From: Saccharospirillum sp043196875 | Lineage (GTDB): Bacteria > Pseudomonadota > Gammaproteobacteria > Pseudomonadales > Natronospirillaceae | NCBI RefSeq assembly: GCF_043196875.1 | Contig: NZ_JBEBMX010000001.1 | Coordinates: 620,001-684,000 of the forward strand | DNA: 64,000 nt | Direction: 5' to 3' | Shown here: positions 25,882 to 34,562 of the stretch, piece by piece | Numbering within the stretch: position 1 is the stretch's first letter | Layout of the letters: every line of letters starts with the position of its first letter | Program-made: the position numbers and the translations under genes | The notes under the pieces: generated by a model | Databases searched by the model: none | What the model was told of the DNA's origin: nothing | The model's input: only the letters and a program-made list of their open reading frames with translations

Positions 25882-26817
25882 ATGCTGACACTGACCCCCG
25901 AAGCGTCGCTCAATCGCCTGCCGGTGGCGCTGGCGAATGAGCCCATACGACCAGCGCGACACTGGGTTTCTACGCAGGCATTGCACGGCCTGATGCTGGC
26001 AGAAGACCCCGGCGATGAACGCTCGGTGCGGCAGTTCCTGCGCACCTTTGATAGCGATCAAGCCAGCGACGCCCGCATCCTCGCACGCTATGCCGAGCGC
26101 TTAACGACCGTGCTGAAAACCGCCTTACGCGCTGACTATTGGCTGGCTGGCAGCGATTTCCAGCAAGGCTACGCGCGCTATTGGCAGCGCTGTCAGCGGC
26201 TGGTGCTCGGTGGCGGTTTAAGCAGCGGCGCCTTTGGTCGCGCACTGACCGAGGCACTGAACGGACAACTGGATGGCCGTGAACTGGCGCTGTCGCCTTA
26301 TGGTGGTCAAACCGGCCTGGTCGGTCTGACCACAGTCTGGCACGAGCCGTCGCCGTTACTGGTGATGGATTTTGGCGCCACCGGCATCAAGCGCGGCCTG
26401 GTCGATGCGCAGGGTAACTTGCACAGCCTGCCGGAGTTGAATGTCGACCATTGGTTAAACGATGACGGCCTGTTTCGCGCCGAGGCTTTTAGCGCTGTGT
26501 TGCGCGACAGCCGCACTCTGGTTGGCGCGGCCTTGCCGACGGCGATCAGCCTGGCGTGCTATATGAAAGACGGCCAGCCTTACGACTATCATTCCGGCGT
26601 TTATCATCGGCTCGTTGAAGACAGCCCGCATCTGGCGAGCAGTTTGCATCAGCACTGGTTGCCCGAGGCCGGTCTCGGTCGCTTGGTCACTTTGCTGCAC
26701 GACAGCAGCGCTGCGGCTCTGGCTTTTCCTGCTTCGGTACCGGCCATCATGGTGACGCTGGGCACCGGCCTCGGCGTGGGTTTGTGCCCTCTCATTGCTG
26801 AGCAACACACCGACTGA
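25882..26817 (+). CDS. ROK/ASKHA-like protein lacking the C-terminal half of the fold
   Basis: A 311-residue protein (ATG at 25882; a TTG-initiated extension from 25810 is possible). Two sugar-kinase ATPase motifs are recognisable: the phosphate-1 loop MDFGATGIKRGLVDAQG near residue 158 and phosphate-2 VTLGTGLGVGLC about 15 residues from the end. About 150 residues of helical sequence precede the first motif. Family kinases continue roughly 150 residues beyond phosphate-2 with the adenosine site and often a CxCGxxGC zinc motif; both are absent. It may be a remnant, a regulator or a divergent enzyme. Confidence 0.6.
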   Translation: MLTLTPEASLNRLPVALANEPIRPARHWVSTQALHGLMLAEDPGDERSVRQFLRTFDSDQASDARILARYAERLTTVLKTALRADYWLAGSDFQQGYARYWQRCQRLVLGGGLSSGAFGRALTEALNGQLDGRELALSPYGGQTGLVGLTTVWHEPSPLLVMDFGATGIKRGLVDAQGNLHSLPELNVDHWLNDDGLFRAEAFSAVLRDSRTLVGAALPTAISLACYMKDGQPYDYHSGVYHRLVEDSPHLASSLHQHWLPEAGLGRLVTLLHDSSAAALAFPASVPAIMVTLGTGLGVGLCPLIAEQHTD

Positions 26818-26900
26818 ACCAGCGGTCGCTGCGTCACAAGCTGGCTTTGCGGTATGCTGAGCGCCTAAGCCACTCATGTTCAGGCAACAAGGATTGCGAC

Positions 26901-28634
26901 GTGCCGCTGGATTCCAACCTCTTTTTATTGATCGCTGGCCTGCTGGTGTTGATCGGCATTCTCGCCAGCTCGCTGACGGTTCGTCTCGGTCTGCCGTTTC
27001 TGCTGTTGTTTCTGGTCATCGGCATGCTCGCCGGCGAAGACGGTATCGGCGGCATTGCCTTCGACGATTTCGATCAGGCCTTTCTGGTCGGTAATCTGGC
27101 GCTGGCCATCATTCTGCTCGATGGCGGTATGCGCACCAAAACCTCAACGTTTCGCGCCGCTTTTTGGCCATCGCTGTCGCTGGCGACCATCGGCGTGGTG
27201 CTGACCGCCAGCGCTTTGGGGCTTTTCGCCACCTGGCTGCTCGGTGTGAATCCTTTGTTCGGACTGTTGCTCGGCGCCATCGTCGGTTCCACCGACGCGG
27301 CTGCGGTTTTTAATCTGCTGCGCAATTCCGGCATTCGCTTAAACGAACGCGTCGGCGGGACTCTAGAGCTGGAATCCGGTGCCAACGATCCGATGGCGAT
27401 TCTGCTGGTGATCGTCATCGTCGATCTGATTCAGGGCGAGGCGCAACTGTCCTGGTTGCCGCTGCTGACGTTGCTGACGCAGCAATTTGCCCTCGGGGCA
27501 CTGATTGGTGTCGGTGGTGGTTGGTTGCTGGTGCGGCTGGTTCAGCATCTGCGTCTGGCCGACGGTCTGCAGGCGCTGTTGGTGGTGTCTTTCGGGCTGG
27601 TGGTGTTCGCCGGTGTTAACCGCCTCGGTGGCAGTGGTTATCTGGCGGTCTATCTGGTCGGTCTGATGCTCGGTAATGTGCGCAGCGGGCCTTCTGAGCC
27701 GGTGTCGCAAATTATGGATGGCCTGGCCTGGCTGGCTCAGGCCGGTATGTTCTTGATTCTCGGTTTATTAGTCGCGCCCAATGAGGTGTTTTACTTCGCG
27801 CCCACCGCTGGCGCCATTGCGGCTTTTTTGATTCTGATCGCCCGGCCGCTGGCGGTCATGCTGTGTCTGCTGCCGTTTCGTTTTCAGTGGCGCGAACGTT
27901 TCTATATCAGCTGGGTCGGCCTGCGTGGCGCCGTGCCCATTGTGCTGGCGGTTTATCCGGTGATGGCCGGGCTGTCGAACGCCCAATATATTTTTAATGT
28001 GACCTTCGCCGTGGTGCTGGTGTCGCTGCTGGTGCAGGGTTCGACCGTGCCGTTGATGGCGCGTTGGCTGAAGGTGCTGATTCCGCCGGCACCGGCACCG
28101 GCGAAACGACATCGGCTGGTATCGGGCGATCAGATCACGCTGGAGGTTGATGAGTTTCGCGTCGAGCCTGAGTCTCCAGTGTTATCGCCGCTGTTTCGCG
28201 TCGGCGAGGACAACCCCATCAATCCTGCAATGATGGCGCTGGTGCGCGATGGCCGGCCGTTGCCGCTCGATGGCAAGGTCGAGCTGCATGCTGGCGACCG
28301 CGTCTGGATGTTGCTGCGCAGTGAAGACGTCGATGATGTTGCCAGTCAGTTTTCCAGCGAAACCCAGGGCGGCCTGCTGGCCAGCAACAACTTCTATGGC
28401 GAATTCGTGTTGCACCCCGATGCTCAGTTGACCGATCTGGCCAGCGCCTATGGTCTGAGCATTGATGACGCCGAACGCCCGCTGACGGTCGCCGGTTTGC
28501 TGCACCAGCGGTTGGGCCGGCATCCCGTAGTCGGTGATCGCACTCGTCTTGGCGCGGTTCGGCTGACTATCCGTCAAATGACTGGCGATCGTATTGAAAC
28601 CGTTGGGCTGAAATTGTTGCCGAGGAGCGTCTAA
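26901..28634 (+). CDS. nhaP2: Potassium/proton antiporter CvrA/NhaP2 type
   Basis: A 577-residue CPA1-family exchanger, close to the 578 residues of E. coli CvrA. About 12 transmembrane helices carry family motifs LPFLLLFLVIGMLAGEDGIGG, AIILLDGGMRTK and GAIVGSTDAAAVFNLLR; a C-terminal TrkA_C-like and CorC/HlyC-like cytoplasmic part follows. I chose the GTG at 26901 because AAGGA lies seven bases upstream; an in-frame ATG at 26847 adds 18 non-hydrophobic residues. It expels K+ for H+ and helps volume and pH control. Confidence 0.9.
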   Translation: MPLDSNLFLLIAGLLVLIGILASSLTVRLGLPFLLLFLVIGMLAGEDGIGGIAFDDFDQAFLVGNLALAIILLDGGMRTKTSTFRAAFWPSLSLATIGVVLTASALGLFATWLLGVNPLFGLLLGAIVGSTDAAAVFNLLRNSGIRLNERVGGTLELESGANDPMAILLVIVIVDLIQGEAQLSWLPLLTLLTQQFALGALIGVGGGWLLVRLVQHLRLADGLQALLVVSFGLVVFAGVNRLGGSGYLAVYLVGLMLGNVRSGPSEPVSQIMDGLAWLAQAGMFLILGLLVAPNEVFYFAPTAGAIAAFLILIARPLAVMLCLLPFRFQWRERFYISWVGLRGAVPIVLAVYPVMAGLSNAQYIFNVTFAVVLVSLLVQGSTVPLMARWLKVLIPPAPAPAKRHRLVSGDQITLEVDEFRVEPESPVLSPLFRVGEDNPINPAMMALVRDGRPLPLDGKVELHAGDRVWMLLRSEDVDDVASQFSSETQGGLLASNNFYGEFVLHPDAQLTDLASAYGLSIDDAERPLTVAGLLHQRLGRHPVVGDRTRLGAVRLTIRQMTGDRIETVGLKLLPRSV

Positions 28635-28692
28635 ATAATTCGCACCAGGCTCTGCACGAGTTATTTAAGGCTCCCTGTGGTCACTAGGCCAC
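28632..28692 (+). promoter_or_regulatory. Two dyads between the antiporter and GGDEF-EAL genes
   Basis: TAAATAATTCG (beginning with the antiporter stop codon) can pair with CGAGTTATTTA, and CTGTGG at 28673 with CCACAG at 28687. The first may be a weak terminator. The second lies in the leader of the GGDEF-EAL gene. Confidence 0.4.
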
Positions 28693-28728
28693 AGTTGTCT
28701 ATACTCAAGGGTCTATGTTCATGATCGG

Positions 28729-31365
28729 ATGCCGACCATGCCCGCCCTGAGTCTGGTCCTCGCCATTGTTTTACTGGGCAGCACATTTTTCAGCTCGGTT
28801 TTGTGGGTCGATGTCGTTCTGGCATTGGCGGCATTGCTGTGTATCGTCCTGTCGATCTGGCGCGGTCGCCGCAGCCAGATGCTGTTAAAGCTGGCGCTGC
28901 TGGCGGCGGTTCCTGTGGTACCGATGACCACCTGGCTCGAAGGTCTGATGCTCGAGCTGCAACTCAGTTCCCGTCAGGCCGAGTTGAGCGATGATCTGAA
29001 TGTCATAGCCAAGCGCGTCGAAAGTCAGCTGGTGGTCAATCGCAGTCATCTCGACGCCGTTACTTTACTGGTCGCTAATTCTGTTGATATCAACCAGGCC
29101 GACTACCAGCGTTGGCTCACCTATCTGATTCCCGCCCAGAACTACACCTACCTGAACATCGCCATCACCGACGATCTGATCATCACTCACGTTTATCCGC
29201 TGTCGGCACACAACCTGGACATACTGGGCATGGACATGCGTACCGTGCCAGAGCAGCGCGCGGCCATCGAAGAGGTCATGCAACAACAGCGTCCACTGGT
29301 AGTAGGGCCCATCGAGACGTTGCAAGGCGATGAAGCGCTGATTTATCGGCTTCCGGTCCCAGGGCGGCAGGGCATGATTGTTTCCGGTGTGCTGTCACTC
29401 GATCGCCTGCTATCGCGCGCGGCGCTGGCCGGTTCACGCATAAATTTGCAACTGACGCTCAAGCGCGGCGAGCAGAGTCATCAACTCTTGTCCGGCGGCG
29501 AGCTTGGGCCGCAGGCGGTGCAGGCGCGCTTCTTCCATTCCGGCTTTGACTGGCAATTCCAGGCCGAACCCGAACTGGGTTTCGCGCCATCGGCCTGGGC
29601 ATCCTGGGGTGCCCGCGCAGTGGGGCTGGTGCTGTGGGGTTTTCTGTTTGGCGTCATCGGCTGGCAACACCGTCTGATGCGCGTGCGTGACCGCGAACGC
29701 CTGCGCCTCAAAGCTCAGGAGAAAGAACTGCTCGAAGCTCAGCGTCTGGGACGACTGGGCTCCTGGACCACCGACGATTACCGCCGTTTTTCGCTGTCAT
29801 CGCCGCTGGCTGAAATGCTTGGTACCGAGCGCGAATGTCTGACTGACAAACAGATTCTTGGCTTTATCTACGAGCCTGATCGGGAATACGTTTTATCGCA
29901 TCTGCGTTTTGTACGCTCTGGCGAAGCCGGCTTCACCCGTTTGGAACATCGCGTCATGACCGATGAAGCGCTGATCTGGGTGGAACACAGTCTGGCGATG
30001 AATACCGACGGCGAAATTTCCGGCATGGTGCGGGATATTACCGAGATCAAATCGACCGAAGCCGAGTTGAAAAAGCTCGCCTATTACGACTCCCTGACCG
30101 GCGCATCCAACCGCAATTTTTTCAGCAAGCAAGTGCAGCAGGCGATCAGTTTGTCGCGCCGGCATGGCAATCATCTGGCGCTGATCATTATCGATCTGGA
30201 TAACTTCAAAGCCATCAATTCCAGTTACGGTCACTCCATCGGCGATGAAGTGCTCAAAGTAACCACCGATCGTCTGGCCCGCTGCATCCGGCGCAGCGAC
30301 AGCATTGCGCGCTTGTCCGGCGACCGCTTCGCCGCCTGCCTGCAAAACCTCAAAGACCCGAGCCACGCCATCTTCGTGGCCGATACCATTCTCAAATCAA
30401 TTTCCGAAGCACTGGAATTGGATGATCGACGCATCAGCCTGACGGCCACTCTGGGCATCGCCACCTGCCCGGAAGACGATCAGGAATACGAAGGCCTGGT
30501 GAAAAAAGCCGAGATGGCGTTGCAAAAAGCCAAGGAAGTGGAGCGTGGTTTTTATCAGTTTTATTCCGATCAACTGAACCTGGAAAACGATCGTCGTCAG
30601 GAAGTCATGCGACTGTTGCCCAACGCCCTGAACAACAACGAATTCCATCTGGTGTTGCAGCCGCGGGTAGCGAGTGTTGACGGTCGCTGGTCGAGCGTCG
30701 AAGTGTTGTTGCGCTGGGAAAGTGAGGTGCTGGGTTTTGTATCGCCCGCGGAATTTATTCCACTGGCCGAAGGCAGCCACCTGATTGTCGACATCGGCAA
30801 CTGGGTCATTCGTGAAGCCTTGACGCAGTTTGCCGCCAACCTGGATCGATTCGACCCGGACATGGTGATTTCCATCAACCTGTCACCGCGCCAACTGGAA
30901 CACGCCGACCTGGTGCGTTATGTCGCCGCCGAAATACAGATGTCGGGTGTCCCCGCCGAACGCGTGGAGTTTGAAATCACCGAACATTCGGTCACCGAAG
31001 AATCCGATACCACCCTGAGCACTTTAACCGACCTTTCCGCCATGGGCATTCGCTTCGCCATGGACGATTTTGGTACCGGTTATTCCAATCTTGGCATGCT
31101 GCAATCACTGCCGTTGTCGGTGCTTAAAATCGATAAACGTTTTGTGCAGAACCTGGGCGCCGGCGGCAAACACCTGGAACTGGTGCGCGCCATCATCAAC
31201 CTGGGTCATACGCTGGGGTTGAGTGTGGTGGCCGAAGGTGTGGAAACCGAACAGGAAGTCAGAATGCTGACCAGTCTGGGCTGTGATGAATTGCAGGGCT
31301 TCCATTTTTATCGTCCGCAGCGGTTGGAAACGCTGCTGTCCCGGCCGGAGCAAACCACCGTCTGA
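28729..31365 (+). CDS. Membrane PAS-GGDEF-EAL protein, probable c-di-GMP phosphodiesterase
   Basis: An 878-residue signalling protein. Three N-terminal hydrophobic helices and a periplasmic CHASE-like sensor (about 80-280) are followed by a further helix near 288-310, a PAS domain (about 335-445), GGDEF (about 450-610) and EAL (about 625-870). The GGDEF signature is degraded to SGDRF, so cyclase activity is unlikely. The EAL core looks intact (EVLLRW, INLSPRQL, EITEHSVTE, MDDFGTGYSNL, LKIDKRFV, VAEGVE), so it should hydrolyse c-di-GMP. The stop overlaps the start of the DUF1415 gene. Confidence 0.92.
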   Translation: MPTMPALSLVLAIVLLGSTFFSSVLWVDVVLALAALLCIVLSIWRGRRSQMLLKLALLAAVPVVPMTTWLEGLMLELQLSSRQAELSDDLNVIAKRVESQLVVNRSHLDAVTLLVANSVDINQADYQRWLTYLIPAQNYTYLNIAITDDLIITHVYPLSAHNLDILGMDMRTVPEQRAAIEEVMQQQRPLVVGPIETLQGDEALIYRLPVPGRQGMIVSGVLSLDRLLSRAALAGSRINLQLTLKRGEQSHQLLSGGELGPQAVQARFFHSGFDWQFQAEPELGFAPSAWASWGARAVGLVLWGFLFGVIGWQHRLMRVRDRERLRLKAQEKELLEAQRLGRLGSWTTDDYRRFSLSSPLAEMLGTERECLTDKQILGFIYEPDREYVLSHLRFVRSGEAGFTRLEHRVMTDEALIWVEHSLAMNTDGEISGMVRDITEIKSTEAELKKLAYYDSLTGASNRNFFSKQVQQAISLSRRHGNHLALIIIDLDNFKAINSSYGHSIGDEVLKVTTDRLARCIRRSDSIARLSGDRFAACLQNLKDPSHAIFVADTILKSISEALELDDRRISLTATLGIATCPEDDQEYEGLVKKAEMALQKAKEVERGFYQFYSDQLNLENDRRQEVMRLLPNALNNNEFHLVLQPRVASVDGRWSSVEVLLRWESEVLGFVSPAEFIPLAEGSHLIVDIGNWVIREALTQFAANLDRFDPDMVISINLSPRQLEHADLVRYVAAEIQMSGVPAERVEFEITEHSVTEESDTTLSTLTDLSAMGIRFAMDDFGTGYSNLGMLQSLPLSVLKIDKRFVQNLGAGGKHLELVRAIINLGHTLGLSVVAEGVETEQEVRMLTSLGCDELQGFHFYRPQRLETLLSRPEQTTV

Positions 31366-31910
31366 TGAGCAGCCAGGACTCCGTTATTCAAGCGGTTCAA
31401 CGCTGGGTTGAACGTTTGGTCATCGGCGAAAACCTCTGTCCTTTTGCCAAACGCGAGCTGGTGCGCGACCGGGTGCGTTTCGTGCATTCAAGCGCCACCA
31501 ATGAAGCCGATTTGCTGTTGGATCTGGATGCCGAATTAAACCGCTTGCTGGCGGACGCTGAAGTGGAAACCACCTTGTTGATTCACCCCCAGGTGCTGGA
31601 GGATTTTCTCAACTTTAATAATTTTCTCGACCAGGCCGATGCGCTCTTGCGTCATAAAAAACTCGAGGGTGAATTTCAGATCGCAAGCTTTCATCCCGAT
31701 TACCAGTTTGCCGGCACCGAGCCGGACGACGCCGAAAATTACACCAACCGCTCGCCCTACCCGGTGCTGCATTTATTGCGCGAAGCGTCGCTGGAAGACG
31801 CCATTGAACGCTATCCGGATACCGCCGATATTCCCGAGCGCAATATCGCCCGCATGGAAGCCATGGGCGTAACCCGACTGCAACAGATCCTGGCCGATTG
31901 CCTGAGCTAA
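31365..31910 (+). CDS. DUF1415 protein
   Basis: A 181-residue soluble protein of the DUF1415 family, recognised from AVQRWVERLVIGENLCPFAKRELVRDRVRF at the start and FQIASFHPDYQFAGTEPDDAENYTNRSPYPVLHLLREASL in the middle. Function is not known. An ATGA overlap couples its translation to the c-di-GMP phosphodiesterase gene upstream. Confidence 0.88.
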   Translation: MSSQDSVIQAVQRWVERLVIGENLCPFAKRELVRDRVRFVHSSATNEADLLLDLDAELNRLLADAEVETTLLIHPQVLEDFLNFNNFLDQADALLRHKKLEGEFQIASFHPDYQFAGTEPDDAENYTNRSPYPVLHLLREASLEDAIERYPDTADIPERNIARMEAMGVTRLQQILADCLS

Positions 31911-31918
31911 ACCGCGCT

Positions 31919-32848
31919 TTATTCCAACGATTCGCGTGGCATGGCCGGCGTTCGTTTACCCGCCTGAAGCAACGTCAGCGCCACCCCAACAACCACACAA
32001 AGGATGCCCAGCCACTGCACCGGTAACACGACCTGATGCAACACAAAGAGGGTTAACAGAGCGTTAAATAACGGCGCCGTGGTCATCATCAAACCGGCAA
32101 TGCTGGGGTTGCCGTGACTGACGGCTTTAATCCAGGAAAAGTACGCCACCAGCGATGGGAAAATCGCCACATAAAGCACGGCCCACCAGGCCGAACCCGT
32201 TGGTAACAGGGCCGTATCAGTGAACCAACCACTGAGCCAGAAGGGCACAATAAAACAGCTGCCGCTGCCAATCAGAAAGGTCAGCAAACCCAGCCCATTC
32301 ACTTCGTGCGTCGGTACTGATTTCAGCAGCACCGAGTAACAGGACCAGCCCAACAACCCCAGAATAAACAGCAGGTCACCGCGCCAGCTTTGCTCATCCA
32401 GACTCAGACCCTGGCCACGCGTCAGCACCAGATAAGCGCCGACCACCGCGATCAGAGCAGTCAGCCACTGACCGATGGTCAAACGACCCTGACCCAGCCA
32501 ACCGGACAGAATAAAAATCATCACCGGCATCAGTGCCGTCAGCGCGCCGATGTTCACCGGCTGGGTGTATTCCAGCGCCCAATATTGGAAGCTGTTAAAG
32601 AGGGTCACGCTGAGAATTGAAAGCACCACCAGGCGCCGCCAATGCAGGCGATACCAATGCCACTGGCGACGCAAAAATGGCAGCCCAAAAGGCGCGATAA
32701 ACAGCAGCGCCAGCCACCAGCGAAATTGCGACAGCGTAAAGGCAGGAACGGAACTGACGGCCAGTTTGCCGACAATGGCATTGGTCGCCCAGAAAAAGTT
32801 GGCCAGGACGGCAAAGCCGACCGCCACCAGAATGGCGCGATAAGACAC
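31919..32848 (-). CDS. EamA/DMT-superfamily transporter
   Basis: A 309-residue membrane protein with ten predicted helices arranged as two EamA repeats (N-terminal NFFWATNAIVGKLAVSSVPAFTLSQFRWWLA; C-terminal block beginning after GLGLLTF). Members export amino acids and other metabolites. It is convergent with the DUF1415 gene with an 8-base gap. The substrate cannot be inferred. Confidence 0.9.
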   Translation of the reverse strand: MSYRAILVAVGFAVLANFFWATNAIVGKLAVSSVPAFTLSQFRWWLALLFIAPFGLPFLRRQWHWYRLHWRRLVVLSILSVTLFNSFQYWALEYTQPVNIGALTALMPVMIFILSGWLGQGRLTIGQWLTALIAVVGAYLVLTRGQGLSLDEQSWRGDLLFILGLLGWSCYSVLLKSVPTHEVNGLGLLTFLIGSGSCFIVPFWLSGWFTDTALLPTGSAWWAVLYVAIFPSLVAYFSWIKAVSHGNPSIAGLMMTTAPLFNALLTLFVLHQVVLPVQWLGILCVVVGVALTLLQAGKRTPAMPRESLE

Positions 32849-32966
32849 TGTGACCTCGGTTGTTATTGTTACTTTTTTAAAATAATTATTAGGCGAATCG
32901 AGGTCAGGCAGTGTCCGGCTTTAAGGTCAGGCGCGCAAGCCGCTGGCTGGAACGGTGCGATCTGAA

Positions 32967-34382
32967 TTAATCAGTGGTGGCCTGGCGTAGCTCCTGCGCC
33001 GCATCCTGCAAGGCATCGGCGACTTCACTCAGGGTCGCCAACCGACCGGTCATCGATTCCACCGTGGCCAGCGAGATGGCACTGCTGTTATTTAATTCGG
33101 CGCCACCGGCCGCCAGCGACTGCATTTCGCTGGCGACGCGACCAAGTTGCTCTTCCAATTCGGCAAAGCGTTCGCGCATCAAGGCAACCTGGTCGGCCAC
33201 CGCCCGCACCCGCCGCTGGCTGTCTTCACTCTGGCTGATGCCGCGGGCAATACGCTCGCCGCTTTCATTGAGCAACTCGCGGATTTCGTTAGCCGAGGTA
33301 TCAGAACTGAGCGACAGCGCGCGCACCTCGTCAGCCACGACTGCAAAACCCCGACCGTGTTCACCCGCACGCGCCGCTTCGATGGAGGCATTCAACGCCA
33401 GCAGGTTAGTCCGCGCAGCAATATCGCTGATCGCCTGAGAAGCTTCTTCGATGCGCTCGTTACTGGTCTTAATGGCCGACATTTCCGCGACCAGTTCGGC
33501 CACCAGTTGCTGCGTCTGGTCAGATTGTTGGCGCGTCGCATCCAATGAAGTGCCGACCTGCGCCAGCGTCTGACCACTGACCGTCATGATCTCATCGACC
33601 CGCGCCAGACTGTCCGCCAGTTGCTGACTGAGACTGGCCTGACGGCCGCTGACATCGTTCAGTTCGGTCGATTCCTGATTCACCTGAGTACGCACCGAGG
33701 CCAACTCCGCCGTGGCATCGACCAGGCGCGTGCTAACATCGCGAGTGCGTTCAACCACCCGACTCATGCGACCGCTGGCGGCTTCCAGCCGATCGCTTTG
33801 TTCACTGGCGGCGACTTCCGCAGCGCGCGCATCGTCGACCGCCTGCAAGGTAATGCGCTGCATATAAGCCTGACCGACCCAGATCATCAGCACCGGCAAC
33901 AGGTAACCCACAACGATATCGCGGTTCAGATCGCTGCCGCTCAGCGGCGGTTCGGGAAACTCATGCCCGCCCAGCTTCAGCCACACAAAGAAGCCGGCAA
34001 AGCCGAGCATCAGCAACGACCAGACCGAACCCCACAGAGGGTTGGTCATCATATAGGCGAGCACGATCAACGTGACCAGCCAGAGCAAATACTGCGAATC
34101 GATGCCGCCAAACAGATAGGCGGAAAACAGCGCGTGCGTCGCCATACCGGCAATGGCCAGGTTAGAACCCAGCACCACCGAGAAACCAGCGCGCACGAGC
34201 CAGGGCACGGGCAGCACCATGAGCATCAAAATAACCGCCGTCACCTGCAGGCCGGCCACATCGAAGGCCCGCCACTTGAGCAACGAATAGAGCCCAACCA
34301 GCACAGCCAGAAAACAGAACGCTACCACGGCCTTTTCGCGAACCAGATCGCCGTCGCGCCGGGGCAGAAACCAACGCACCAT
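32967..34382 (-). CDS. Chemoreceptor with polytopic membrane domain
   Basis: A 471-residue methyl-accepting protein. Instead of the usual two helices around a periplasmic sensor it has about six membrane segments in residues 15-185, then a cytoplasmic coiled coil with the conserved tip SDIAARTNLLALNASIEAARAGEHGRGFAVVADEVRALS. The ATG at 34382 is preferred to the upstream one at 34397 because GGAGG lies six bases before it. Membrane-embedded or energy-state sensing is possible. No CheR-binding tail is seen. Confidence 0.9.
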   Translation of the reverse strand: MVRWFLPRRDGDLVREKAVVAFCFLAVLVGLYSLLKWRAFDVAGLQVTAVILMLMVLPVPWLVRAGFSVVLGSNLAIAGMATHALFSAYLFGGIDSQYLLWLVTLIVLAYMMTNPLWGSVWSLLMLGFAGFFVWLKLGGHEFPEPPLSGSDLNRDIVVGYLLPVLMIWVGQAYMQRITLQAVDDARAAEVAASEQSDRLEAASGRMSRVVERTRDVSTRLVDATAELASVRTQVNQESTELNDVSGRQASLSQQLADSLARVDEIMTVSGQTLAQVGTSLDATRQQSDQTQQLVAELVAEMSAIKTSNERIEEASQAISDIAARTNLLALNASIEAARAGEHGRGFAVVADEVRALSLSSDTSANEIRELLNESGERIARGISQSEDSQRRVRAVADQVALMRERFAELEEQLGRVASEMQSLAAGGAELNNSSAISLATVESMTGRLATLSEVADALQDAAQELRQATTD

Positions 34383-34504
34383 GTCGGCCTCCATCAATAA
34401 GGGATCGGCATTGTACCGGCAGCATCAGGGCGAAACTTAGGCTTGGATGGTCACTGTGTCGTTAAGCTCAAAGATGGGGCTTTTCGAACACCGCTCGCAC
34501 TTTA

Positions 34505-34518
34505 CTTAATCGATTTAG
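34505..34518. promoter_or_regulatory. LacI-type operator candidate upstream of sucrose phosphorylase
   Basis: CTTAATCGATTTAG is a near-palindrome with the central CG typical of LacI-family sites. It agrees with the site at 36168 in the pattern CTTAAnCGATTnAG. It lies 45 bases before the sucrose phosphorylase ATG. The likely binder is the LacI regulator at 41558. Confidence 0.65.
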
Positions 34519-34562
34519 CAAACTAAGGTTCCGGCCGAATCAGCAGAGGCTTCGGCACACTT

